This document shows positions 15,517 to 23,350 of a DNA stretch of 45,229 nt, one piece after another; position 1 is the stretch's first letter; every line of letters begins with the position of its first letter. The stretch is from a virus. The notes below the pieces were generated by a model. The model saw nothing but the letters and a program-made list of their open reading frames with translations. It had not been told where the DNA came from and made no database searches. The translations under genes were made by a program, and so were the position numbers. Location: the IMG/VR virus record IMGVR_UViG_3300043775_003573, positions 1 to 45,229 of that record; one strand, given 5' to 3'.

Positions 15517-16131
15517 ATGAAAAATTCAACAATATTAGGAATTGGCTTATTATCAGTAGTTGGAGTAGGTGCTTATATTTATCTAAAAGGTAAAAAAACA
15601 ACAAATATAACAAGCGGTGCATCCTCTGTAGTAAATAGTTCTTTAGGATTGTCTACTGCATCAACAAATCCTACAACTGAAAATACAAAATTATTGCAGG
15701 ATTTGGGTGTAATAATAACACCCACAACTGTAACTTTAAATATTAAGCCAAACGAAGGTGTTCCTTTGCTTACAACCGAAAAGATACAAAACGCCTTGTC
15801 GGCTTTAGGTATAGACCCAACAAAGTCTATTTCTAAAGAATTGACTCTTCCTAACTATGTTGAAGCTAAAAAAATAGCTAGTGACATGAAGATAATTAAT
15901 GATGGAGCAGGTGCAATTGACCCATATAGAAATCCTACAAAATGGATTTACCCAAAAGAAATATTAAACAAATTTTCTAGTTTAGCAGGACAAACGGTAA
16001 CTTCAACCGCATCATATCGTAATCCCCCTGAGCTTAAACCTAGTCGTTCAGAGTTATTAGCAAATATGACCAAAAAAGTAAACGCATTAGGCTACAAAGT
16101 GTTGCCTAACTACGATATTGAAAAAATGTAA
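15517..16131 (+). CDS. MKNST-family anchored protein, NYDIEKM type
   Basis: 204 aa. I chose ATG 15517 (MKNSTILGIGLLSVVGVGAY), because it aligns with the family N-terminus; an in-frame ATG 8 codons upstream lies inside the preceding gene. A linker with VVNSSLGLSTA (degenerate motif), an inserted 50-residue domain (NIKPNEGVPLLTTEKIQNAL), a helical part with NYVEAKKIASDMK, and NALGYKVLPNYDIEKM follow. Confidence 0.65.
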   Translation: MKNSTILGIGLLSVVGVGAYIYLKGKKTTNITSGASSVVNSSLGLSTASTNPTTENTKLLQDLGVIITPTTVTLNIKPNEGVPLLTTEKIQNALSALGIDPTKSISKELTLPNYVEAKKIASDMKIINDGAGAIDPYRNPTKWIYPKEILNKFSSLAGQTVTSTASYRNPPELKPSRSELLANMTKKVNALGYKVLPNYDIEKM

Positions 16132-16134
16132 ATT

Positions 16135-16329
16135 ATGCCAGCAGGAAAAATATACGATACAGACGAAACAACTAGAATAAAAGATTTTCTAAATATTCAG
16201 ACTAAAGAATTGAAAGCTTTAGAATCAGAAAAATCGGTTACAGATAAAACTGTAATTCGTTATGCTATAGTCATCTCTGGTGCTGTAATTGTTTTGTTAG
16301 CAGTAAAGTTTTTAACAAGAAAAAAATAA
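16135..16329 (+). CDS. 64-aa tail-anchored protein
   Basis: A polar helical N-terminus (1-42) and a C-terminal membrane segment (about 43-60, YAIVISGAVIVLLAVKF) ending TRKK. It starts 3 nt after the previous stop and ends 1 nt before the next gene. The anchoring resembles the genes at 14764 and 15135. Confidence 0.6.
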   Translation: MPAGKIYDTDETTRIKDFLNIQTKELKALESEKSVTDKTVIRYAIVISGAVIVLLAVKFLTRKK

Positions 16330-16330
16330 A

Positions 16331-16930
16331 ATGGGAAAATCGACAACATTAGGAATTGGATTATTAGCAGTACTCGGAGCAGGTGCTTATATTTATCTAA
16401 AAAATAAAAAAGCAACCACGCCAAGTGGAATTATTGATAACACAACAAATAAAACTGGAATTGTAACGCCTCCAAAAAAAGGTTTATTACCAAGTTTTTT
16501 AGGAGGAACACCTCCAAAAGCAAGCACACCATCAATAGCTGATACGTCTTTAGGATTACAGCCTACAACTACAACTACTTCGGTAGTAGATACTGCAACT
16601 GGTGCGACTAAAACAACTAAAACAGATACAACAAGCGGAACTGCTGTAACTACTGTAACAAATGTAATAGACGAGACTAAAACTAATAATTACATCATGG
16701 CAAAAAAGATTTCAGAGCATATCGAATCTTTGTTGATTAAAATTAAAGATTTGAGCATTAAATTAAGTGGTCTATCTGGTTATATGGCTAATGTGGCGTA
16801 TCAAATTACAGAACAAAATAAACTTAAAAGCTTGATAAGGTCTGAAACTGCTTTAATAAAAACAAAAACAGCAGAAGCAAACGCTTTGGGTTACAAAATA
16901 TTGCCTTACGGTTTAATTGAAAAAATGTAA
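16331..16930 (+). CDS. MGKST-family anchored protein
   Basis: 199 aa: anchor MGKSTTLGIGLLAVLGAGAY, linker with GLLPSFLGGTPPK, IADTSLGLQP, a Thr-rich block (VVDTATGATKTTKTD) shared with 17478, a helical middle (NYIMAKKISEHIESLLIKIK) and [16 protein letters not shown]. The first roughly 240 nt are essentially identical to those of the next gene. Confidence 0.65.
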   Translation: MGKSTTLGIGLLAVLGAGAYIYLKNKKATTPSGIIDNTTNKTGIVTPPKKGLLPSFLGGTPPKASTPSIADTSLGLQPTTTTTSVVDTATGATKTTKTDTTSGTAVTTVTNVIDETKTNNYIMAKKISEHIESLLIKIKDLSIKLSGLSGYMANVAYQITEQNKLKSLIRSETALIKTKTAEANALGYKILPYGLIEKM

Positions 16931-16935
16931 ATAAA

Positions 16936-17472
16936 ATGGGAAAATCGACAACATTAGGAATTGGATTATTAGCAGTACTCGGAGCAGGTGCTTATATTTA
17001 TCTAAAAAATAAAAAAGCAACCACGCCAAGTGGAATTATTGATAACACAACAAATAAAACTGGAATTGTAACGCCTCCAAAAAAAGGTTTATTACCAAGT
17101 TTTTTAGGAGGAACACCTCCAAAAGCAAGCACACCATCAATAGCTGATACGTCTTTAGGATTACAGCCTACAACTACAACAGCTACAATAGACGAAACTA
17201 AAACAAATAATTATATTATTGCTAAAAATCTTTCATTAGAAATAATGGATTTGCAAAAAAAGATTAACAATTTATCTATTGATTTTCAAAAAATATTTCC
17301 TAAAAGTCGAATGGAAATGGACATGTATCAAAATATGGAAGTTGACAGAGAGAGAAAAACAAAAGTTGATTTGCCAAAGATGGTAATGACTAGAGATATG
17401 CAGAAAAAATCATCAGAAGCAAACGCTTTGGGTTACAAAATATTGCCTTACGGTTTAATTGAAAAAATGTAA
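16936..17472 (+). CDS. MGKST-family anchored protein
   Basis: 178 aa. N-terminal 80 residues identical to the gene at 16331, then the Thr block is missing and the helical middle differs (NYIIAKNLSLEIMDLQKKIN, with a methionine-rich stretch), ending in [16 protein letters not shown]. Constant ends with an exchanged middle. Confidence 0.65.
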   Translation: MGKSTTLGIGLLAVLGAGAYIYLKNKKATTPSGIIDNTTNKTGIVTPPKKGLLPSFLGGTPPKASTPSIADTSLGLQPTTTTATIDETKTNNYIIAKNLSLEIMDLQKKINNLSIDFQKIFPKSRMEMDMYQNMEVDRERKTKVDLPKMVMTRDMQKKSSEANALGYKILPYGLIEKM

Positions 17473-17477
17473 ATAAA

Positions 17478-18011
17478 ATGGAAAAATCAACAGCATTGGG
17501 AATTGGCTTATTAGCAGTAGTGGGAGTAGGCGCTTATGTTTATTTAAAAAGAAAAAAATCAACTACAACTACAACTACAACCACCTCATCTTCTGCGGTA
17601 GATAGCTCTTTAGGACTACCTGCCGTAACTACAACTACTTCGGTAGTAGATACTGCAACTGGTGCGACTAAAACAACTAAAACAGATACAACAAGCGGAA
17701 CTGCTGTAACTACTGTAACAAATGTAATAGACGAGACTAAAACTAATAATTACATCATGGCAAAAAAGATTTCAGAGGAAATAGCAAGTTTGCAAGATGA
17801 AATCAATAAATTAGAATTAGAATTTACTAAATGGTCTAAAGATTTTAGATTTCGTGGGGTAGGAAGTCGAACAGCTTATATAAATTCACAACGGGTTGAT
17901 ATGGTTACTAAACCTATTTATGGTATAAAAATAAAAATGCAAAACCTAACACCTCAAGCAAACGCTTTGGGTTACAAAATATTGCCTTACGGTTTAATTG
18001 AAAAAATGTAA
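17478..18011 (+). CDS. MEKST-family anchored protein
   Basis: 177 aa: anchor MEKSTALGIGLLAVVGVGAY, poly-Thr linker, VDSSLGLPA (degenerate motif), then the VVDTATGATKTTKTD block whose DNA is identical to that at 16331, a new helical middle with a Trp/Phe/Arg segment, and [16 protein letters not shown]. Last member of the array; a mosaic of its neighbours. Confidence 0.65.
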   Translation: MEKSTALGIGLLAVVGVGAYVYLKRKKSTTTTTTTTSSSAVDSSLGLPAVTTTTSVVDTATGATKTTKTDTTSGTAVTTVTNVIDETKTNNYIMAKKISEEIASLQDEINKLELEFTKWSKDFRFRGVGSRTAYINSQRVDMVTKPIYGIKIKMQNLTPQANALGYKILPYGLIEKM

Positions 18012-18022
18012 ATTAAAATAAC

Positions 18023-18586
18023 ATGAAAAAATCTTTGTTAATAATAGGTGGATTTGGTGTAATTGGTTTTGCACTATATCGTTATTTTAAGTATCAGGTA
18101 GAGTTAGCTTTGCAATATGACTACAATGTTAAAAACCTTAATGTTGTAAGTGTAGATGAAAACAAAGTTAACGTAACGGTTGATTTTGATATTACTAACA
18201 AATCTAGCTTTGAGATAATATTAAATAGCTATGATTTAGAATTTTACTTTAAAGATGTACCGTTTGGAACCTCTTTTTCTGCAAATCCTATAAAAATCAT
18301 GCCTAACAGTAAGTTTACAGTAAAAGCTAATGGGATTATTGATGCAAATGCAGTAAAGTCTTCTGCGTTAGCCTTAGCTTCTGATATATGGGCTAGGAAG
18401 CCAATAAATATACAACTTAAAGGAAAAATGAAAATTAAATTTTTAGGTATTAACACTACCCTTAATTTTGACAAAGAAAGTTTCGAATATTCAGCAGACT
18501 TGTTGAAAGATTACGGACTAGATAAGCCTTTGCATAATTTAGCAGTAAAATATCCAAAATTAGGTAGCGTATTAAGAATAAAATAA
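18023..18586 (+). CDS. WHy/LEA14-like anchored protein
   Basis: 187 aa. Membrane segment 5-20, then a beta domain. The segments VDFDITNKSSFEIILNSYD, LEFYFKDVPFG, IMPNSKFTVKANGII and KGKMKIKFLGI match the LEA_2/WHy pattern: an immunoglobulin-like sandwich of polar beta strands with a conserved NPN-like turn. WHy proteins are known as desiccation and stress proteins and in some bacterial envelopes. Here it would stand on the viral membrane. Family assignment by pattern, moderately sure. Confidence 0.55.
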   Translation: MKKSLLIIGGFGVIGFALYRYFKYQVELALQYDYNVKNLNVVSVDENKVNVTVDFDITNKSSFEIILNSYDLEFYFKDVPFGTSFSANPIKIMPNSKFTVKANGIIDANAVKSSALALASDIWARKPINIQLKGKMKIKFLGINTTLNFDKESFEYSADLLKDYGLDKPLHNLAVKYPKLGSVLRIK

Positions 18587-18621
18587 TTATTTTTACCGAT
18601 AAAAACTTAAACAAACAAACT

Positions 18622-19032
18622 ATGGTAGTTGGAATGGTAAAAAAAATTATGTTAACTGGCATAGACAAGTATGCGAAAATATACGATGCTACATCAGTAC
18701 AAGTTCAGATAAAAGTTACAAATCAGGTTGAAGGAACAGTCAACTATGAAATGTGCAAAGAATTTAAGTCAATTGATAAAATTAGATTTTTAGATATATT
18801 GGATAAAAAAATAGACATATTTCAATATGAAAGTTTGGCAAATCCTTTTTTAAAAAAATCTTTGATTCAGTTTTCGATAGAGGTAGATGACGATATTGAC
18901 AATGTGAGCTGTTATATAGTTCAGTATTTAGATAAGGAGGGAGGTAAACAAATTGGTCTTAAATTTTTTAATGGAAGTAAAAATATTAAAAACATATCCT
19001 TAGTTAAGCATTTAGAGCAATTAGGGCTTTAA
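18622..19032 (+). CDS. Soluble protein of unknown function
   Basis: 136 aa without a clear membrane segment, mixed alpha/beta pattern with two cysteines (C55-like MCKEF and NVSCYIVQYL). An alternative start is the next Met at residue 5. It lies between the WHy-like protein and a possible holin. Not recognised. Confidence 0.5.
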   Translation: MVVGMVKKIMLTGIDKYAKIYDATSVQVQIKVTNQVEGTVNYEMCKEFKSIDKIRFLDILDKKIDIFQYESLANPFLKKSLIQFSIEVDDDIDNVSCYIVQYLDKEGGKQIGLKFFNGSKNIKNISLVKHLEQLGL

Positions 19033-19045
19033 AAAAATTTTAAGA

Positions 19046-19351
19046 ATGGCATTAGAAAAAACTGAAAAAAATAAAAGCAAAGAAATAAATGTTAGTTCAT
19101 CAGATATAGAATGGATTAAAAGTACTCTAACACAAATGAGTTCTAAAATGCAAGAAGTTGATGCTTCTTTAATAAAGCTTAATCAAACAGTAATAGGCGA
19201 TAAACTTTATGGTCAAACTGGTTTAGTTGAAAAAGTAGAACAACATGAAAATTATATAGAAAAAGACAAAGAGTTTAAATCAAAAATTATCGGTGGAGGA
19301 ATAGCTGTTGCTTTTTTATGGGGTCTACTGCTAAAATTATTAAAAATATAA
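19046..19351 (+). CDS. Coiled-coil membrane protein, holin-like candidate
   Basis: 101 aa. A polar helical/coiled-coil N-terminus (WIKSTLTQMSSKMQEVDASL and VEKVEQHENYIEKDKEFKS) is followed by one C-terminal membrane segment (81-99, GGGIAVAFLWGLLLKLL). The layout resembles small phage proteins annotated as holin accessory or haemolysin-XhlA-like. The possibility of a lysis role is inference; a fibre-associated scaffold is equally possible since the fibre genes follow 12 nt later. Confidence 0.5.
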   Translation: MALEKTEKNKSKEINVSSSDIEWIKSTLTQMSSKMQEVDASLIKLNQTVIGDKLYGQTGLVEKVEQHENYIEKDKEFKSKIIGGGIAVAFLWGLLLKLLKI

Positions 19352-19363
19352 AATAAAAAAAAA

Positions 19364-22300
19364 ATGGGAAATGTAACTAAATCACAAGCAAATAATATAA
19401 GAACGCCAGACGGTAACAGTCTAGCTGTTTTTGTTGACGGAGTAAGCGGAATAATAAAGGTAAAAGATATAATGGGTAACATTCAACCGTTATCTGATTA
19501 TATAAGTGGTGGTGGCGGAGGAGGATGTAGCCCTTTTCAATACGATGCTAACGCAACGGGTATAGAGCCAATACTAGGCACTAATAATGCTTCGGGTTGT
19601 TTTGCTACTATTGGAGGAGGTGGCACTAATAATGCTTCTGGATGTTTTTCTGCAATTGTTGGAGGTAGTAACAATACTGCTACTGCAAATTGCTCAACAG
19701 TTGGTGGGGGGTCTCTCAATACAGCTACTGGAACCTGCTCTACTGTTAGCGGAGGTCGATGTAATAGTGCTTTAAATGCTAGTGCAACAGCTGGAGGAGG
19801 TTTTAGAAATATCGCTTGTGGTCAAGGGTCAATAATTGGAGGTGGTGTTTGTAATACTGCTTTTGGATTTTGCTCAACAATAGGAGGTGGGGAATCTAAT
19901 ACTGCTAATGGATATTGCTCAACAATAGGTGGTGGTATTTGTAATGTTACTAACGGATATGGTTCAACTGTGGCTGGGGGTAGTTTTAATAAGGCTTTTA
20001 GTCAAGACGTAACAGTTGGAGGGGGGCAATCTAATATTGCTTGCGCTAGTAAATCAACAATTGCGGGAGGTTATACCAATACTATTTGCCTTGGAGCTGA
20101 TAATTCAGCAATAGGCGGAGGTTCAACTAATATTGTTTCTGCAACTGCTTCTTCTTCGACAATTGGTGGTGGTTGTGGTAATACTGCTTCTAATGTTTGG
20201 TCAACACTAGGTGGTGGTTATAGTAATACTGCTTCTAACATTAAATCAACAGTTGGTGGGGGTGGAAATAATACTGCTTCTGGTTATAGTTCAACAGTTG
20301 TTGGAGGTTGTCAAAATACAGCTTCTGGCTGTAATTCAGCTGTTGCAGGTGGACAATATAACCTTTCTTCTGGTATTAAATCAACAGTTGGTGGAGGTAG
20401 CAATAATACTGCTTCTGCAAATTGCTCAATAGTTGCAGGTGGTTGTACTAATACTGCTTCTGGATGTTGGTCAGGAATAGTTGGAGGTCGTAGAAACACT
20501 TCTTGTGGAAATTATTCGATTGTTTCAGGTGGTTATTGCAACACAGCTAACGGAGTACTCTCTTTTATAGGTAGTGGAAAATGTAACAGAATATTCCCTT
20601 CTGCAAATCTTGGCGGTAGTGCAAGATATGGAGATGTAATAGCAGGGGGTTGTAAAAATACCATTAATACTAATACTTATGCTACTACTTACTCGCCTGT
20701 TGGAGGAAGTACAATTTCTGGAGGGGTTTGTAATGTCATAACGCCTTACCAAGGAAGTGTGACAATTAGTGGCGGTACTAATAATATAGCGCAATGTGAT
20801 TTAACAACAGTTGGAGGTGGTGTGCAGAATACTGCTTCTGGATGTTATTCTGTAATTGGTGGCGGTTCTGGCAATACTACATCTCAAAAAGGTTCAGTCA
20901 TTTCTGGAGGTCAAGGTAATACTGCATCAAATTATTTTGCATCTTCACTTGGAGGTAAGTCAAATATTGTTAGTGGTACATACTCTTCAATTGTAGGAGG
21001 TAAGATAAATGTTAATTCAGGCTATCAGTCGTCAATTTTAGGAGGAACTTACAATGTTATGTGCGGTACTCAATCAGTAATAGGTGGTGGTTTTTGCAAC
21101 ATTAATTCAGGTACAACCTCAACAATTGGTGGTGGTAATACTAACAATGCTTCTAATACAGACACAACAATTGGCGGAGGTTCAAATAATACTGCTTCTG
21201 CTTGCCGTTCAACAATTGGCGGAGGTGCTTTTAATACTGCTTCTGCAACTGTTTCAACCGTAGGAGCTGGTTGTTGCAACATAACAAATTCAAGGTTTTC
21301 ATTTATTGGAGGAGGACAAAGAAATATAATTCAATCGCCAACAAACGAATGTTGTTCTCTTGGAGTTACAATAGGCGGTGGTATTGGTCATAATACAAAT
21401 GGCGGAACTTTTAACGCTACTACTGGGATTTTAAGTGGCGCAATTACTTGTTGTAATGCTGGTAAATTATCTACAATTGGAGGTGGTTTTAGAAATAAAG
21501 CTATTGGTTCTTGTTCAACAGTTGGAGGAGGCTTAAGCAATGTTGCTTCTACTGACTCAACCATTGGAGGTGGTTTTTGTAACAATGCTTCTAATAGTAG
21601 TTCAACAATTGGAGGAGGTGGTACTAACACTGCATCGGGAGTTTCTTCAACAGTTGGTGGTGGTGGTCAATGCTACAATAATGGGGGTTTTTATGGCACT
21701 GGAAATATTGCTTCTGGTACGTCATCAACAGTTAGTGGTGGTCAGGGAAATACTGCATCGGGAATTGCTTCAAAAGTTGGTGGGGGTTGTTATAATACTG
21801 CTTCTGGATGTTATTCTGTAATCGGGGGTGGTTGTTTAAATACTGCTTCTGTTTCTCTATCAACGGTTGGAGGAGGCTCAAGCAATATTGCTTGTAGTAC
21901 AGCAACAGTTGGGGGTGGTTTTAGTAATACTGCGTGTGGCGATGTTTCAACAATTAGTGGGGGTTGTTATAACAATGCTTCTGCTTCTTATTCAACAATT
22001 GGTGGAGGTCGGCAAAATACTGCTTGTGGAAATGCTTCGTCAATTGGAGGGGGTTGTTATAATACTGCTTCTGCTTGCCGTTCAACAATTGGTGGAGGTG
22101 CTTTTAATACTGCTTCTGCAACTGTTTCAACCGTAGGAGCTGGTTGTTGCAACATAACAAATTCAAGGTTTTCATTTATTGGAGGAGGACAAAGAAATAT
22201 AATTCAATCGCCAACAAACGAATGTTGTTCTCTTGGAGTTACAATAGGCGGTGGTGTTGGTCATAATACTACTGGAGGAACTTTTAATGCCTCTACGGGA

Positions 22301-23065
22301 GATTTAACTGGCGCAATTACTTGTTGTAATGCTGGTAAATTATCTACAATTGCAGGTGGTTTTAGAAATAAAGCTACTGGTTGTTTGTCAACAGTTGGAG
22401 GTGGTGCATCTAATACTTCCTCTAATTATCACTCAACCGTTGGAGGTGGTTTTAGTAACAATGCTTCTAATAATAGTTCAACAATTGGAGGAGGTGGTAT
22501 TAACACTGCATCGGGAGTTTCTTCAACAGTTGGTGGTGGTGGTCAATTCTACAGTAGTGGGGGTACTTATGGCGCTCCAAATATTGCTTCTGGTACGTCA
22601 TCAACAGTTAGTGGTGGTCAGGGAAATACTGCATCGGGAATTGCTTCAAAAGTTGGTGGTGGTTATAGTAATACTGCTTCTGGATGTTATTCTGTAATCG
22701 GGGGTGGTTGTACAAATACTGCTTCTGTTTCTCTATCAACGGTTGGAGGAGGCTCAAGCAATACTGCTTCTGGTTTAGCAACAATTGGGGGTGGTTTTGG
22801 AAATCTTGCGTCTGGCTGTATTTCAACAATTAGTGGGGGTTGTTATAATACTGCTTCTGGAATTAGTTCTAGTATCTTAGGAGGTGAATCAAATAGCACA
22901 AACACTTGTGCTTGTGCAATGATTGTAGGCTCTAATATTACAGCAAACAGAGCTTGTGCTACATTTGTAAATAATCTTTCTATTACAAACATCCCAACAT
23001 CATCAGCAGGTTTACCTACTGGTTCTGTATGGAGTAATTCAGGAATTTTGACAATAGTTCCGTAA
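19364..23065 (+). CDS. Giant GGG-NTASG repeat fibre (1233 aa)
   Basis: 1233 aa. A unique N-terminal domain (1-48) and a Gly6-Cys hinge precede SPFQYDANATGIEPILGTNN. From about 75 to 1185 the protein is built of roughly 14-residue units of the type S-T-(V/I)-GGG-x2-N-TASG-x2. They resemble the beta-roll head repeats of YadA-type trimeric adhesins. The cap (MIVGSNITA, CATFVNNLSI, IPTSSAGLP, GSVW) is shared with the two following fibres. Two copies of an insert with GAGCCNITNSRFSFIGGGQR lie within. Cysteines are frequent at fixed repeat positions. Probable receptor-binding spike/fibre; mechanism inferred. Confidence 0.7.
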   Translation: MGNVTKSQANNIRTPDGNSLAVFVDGVSGIIKVKDIMGNIQPLSDYISGGGGGGCSPFQYDANATGIEPILGTNNASGCFATIGGGGTNNASGCFSAIVGGSNNTATANCSTVGGGSLNTATGTCSTVSGGRCNSALNASATAGGGFRNIACGQGSIIGGGVCNTAFGFCSTIGGGESNTANGYCSTIGGGICNVTNGYGSTVAGGSFNKAFSQDVTVGGGQSNIACASKSTIAGGYTNTICLGADNSAIGGGSTNIVSATASSSTIGGGCGNTASNVWSTLGGGYSNTASNIKSTVGGGGNNTASGYSSTVVGGCQNTASGCNSAVAGGQYNLSSGIKSTVGGGSNNTASANCSIVAGGCTNTASGCWSGIVGGRRNTSCGNYSIVSGGYCNTANGVLSFIGSGKCNRIFPSANLGGSARYGDVIAGGCKNTINTNTYATTYSPVGGSTISGGVCNVITPYQGSVTISGGTNNIAQCDLTTVGGGVQNTASGCYSVIGGGSGNTTSQKGSVISGGQGNTASNYFASSLGGKSNIVSGTYSSIVGGKINVNSGYQSSILGGTYNVMCGTQSVIGGGFCNINSGTTSTIGGGNTNNASNTDTTIGGGSNNTASACRSTIGGGAFNTASATVSTVGAGCCNITNSRFSFIGGGQRNIIQSPTNECCSLGVTIGGGIGHNTNGGTFNATTGILSGAITCCNAGKLSTIGGGFRNKAIGSCSTVGGGLSNVASTDSTIGGGFCNNASNSSSTIGGGGTNTASGVSSTVGGGGQCYNNGGFYGTGNIASGTSSTVSGGQGNTASGIASKVGGGCYNTASGCYSVIGGGCLNTASVSLSTVGGGSSNIACSTATVGGGFSNTACGDVSTISGGCYNNASASYSTIGGGRQNTACGNASSIGGGCYNTASACRSTIGGGAFNTASATVSTVGAGCCNITNSRFSFIGGGQRNIIQSPTNECCSLGVTIGGGVGHNTTGGTFNASTGDLTGAITCCNAGKLSTIAGGFRNKATGCLSTVGGGASNTSSNYHSTVGGGFSNNASNNSSTIGGGGINTASGVSSTVGGGGQFYSSGGTYGAPNIASGTSSTVSGGQGNTASGIASKVGGGYSNTASGCYSVIGGGCTNTASVSLSTVGGGSSNTASGLATIGGGFGNLASGCISTISGGCYNTASGISSSILGGESNSTNTCACAMIVGSNITANRACATFVNNLSITNIPTSSAGLPTGSVWSNSGILTIVP

Positions 23066-23080
23066 ATAAAAACATAAAAA

Positions 23081-23341
23081 ATGAATAAACTAGAAATAGT
23101 AGTTGGAAGTTTGCAAATATCAAATGGAGGTGTAATAATACTTGTTATTCCAAAAGATGCGTGTGCTATTGATACGTTAGCTTTACAAAATACAATTCCT
23201 ATTGCTTCAATTTTTAATAAATATTTAGCGAACTTTACATCAGTATTTAATCAGCCTTTATCAAATTGTGTTGATTCAACTAATACTGTATTTACACAAA
23301 GTACTTTTATTGCTTTTGCCGAAGCTAATTTAGGGTTTTAA
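23081..23341 (+). CDS. Stand-alone fibre N-terminal domain
   Basis: 86 aa, closely related to the first 86 residues of the fibres at 23351 and 25652 (shared VFNQPLSNC, FIAFAEANLGF, NKYLA/G) but ending exactly where the glycine hinge begins in those. So it is the virion-attachment or assembly domain without a shaft. It may be a remnant of a lost fibre, or a short capping/competing subunit that sets how many full fibres are incorporated. Confidence 0.65.
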   Translation: MNKLEIVVGSLQISNGGVIILVIPKDACAIDTLALQNTIPIASIFNKYLANFTSVFNQPLSNCVDSTNTVFTQSTFIAFAEANLGF

Positions 23342-23350
23342 AAAAAAATA

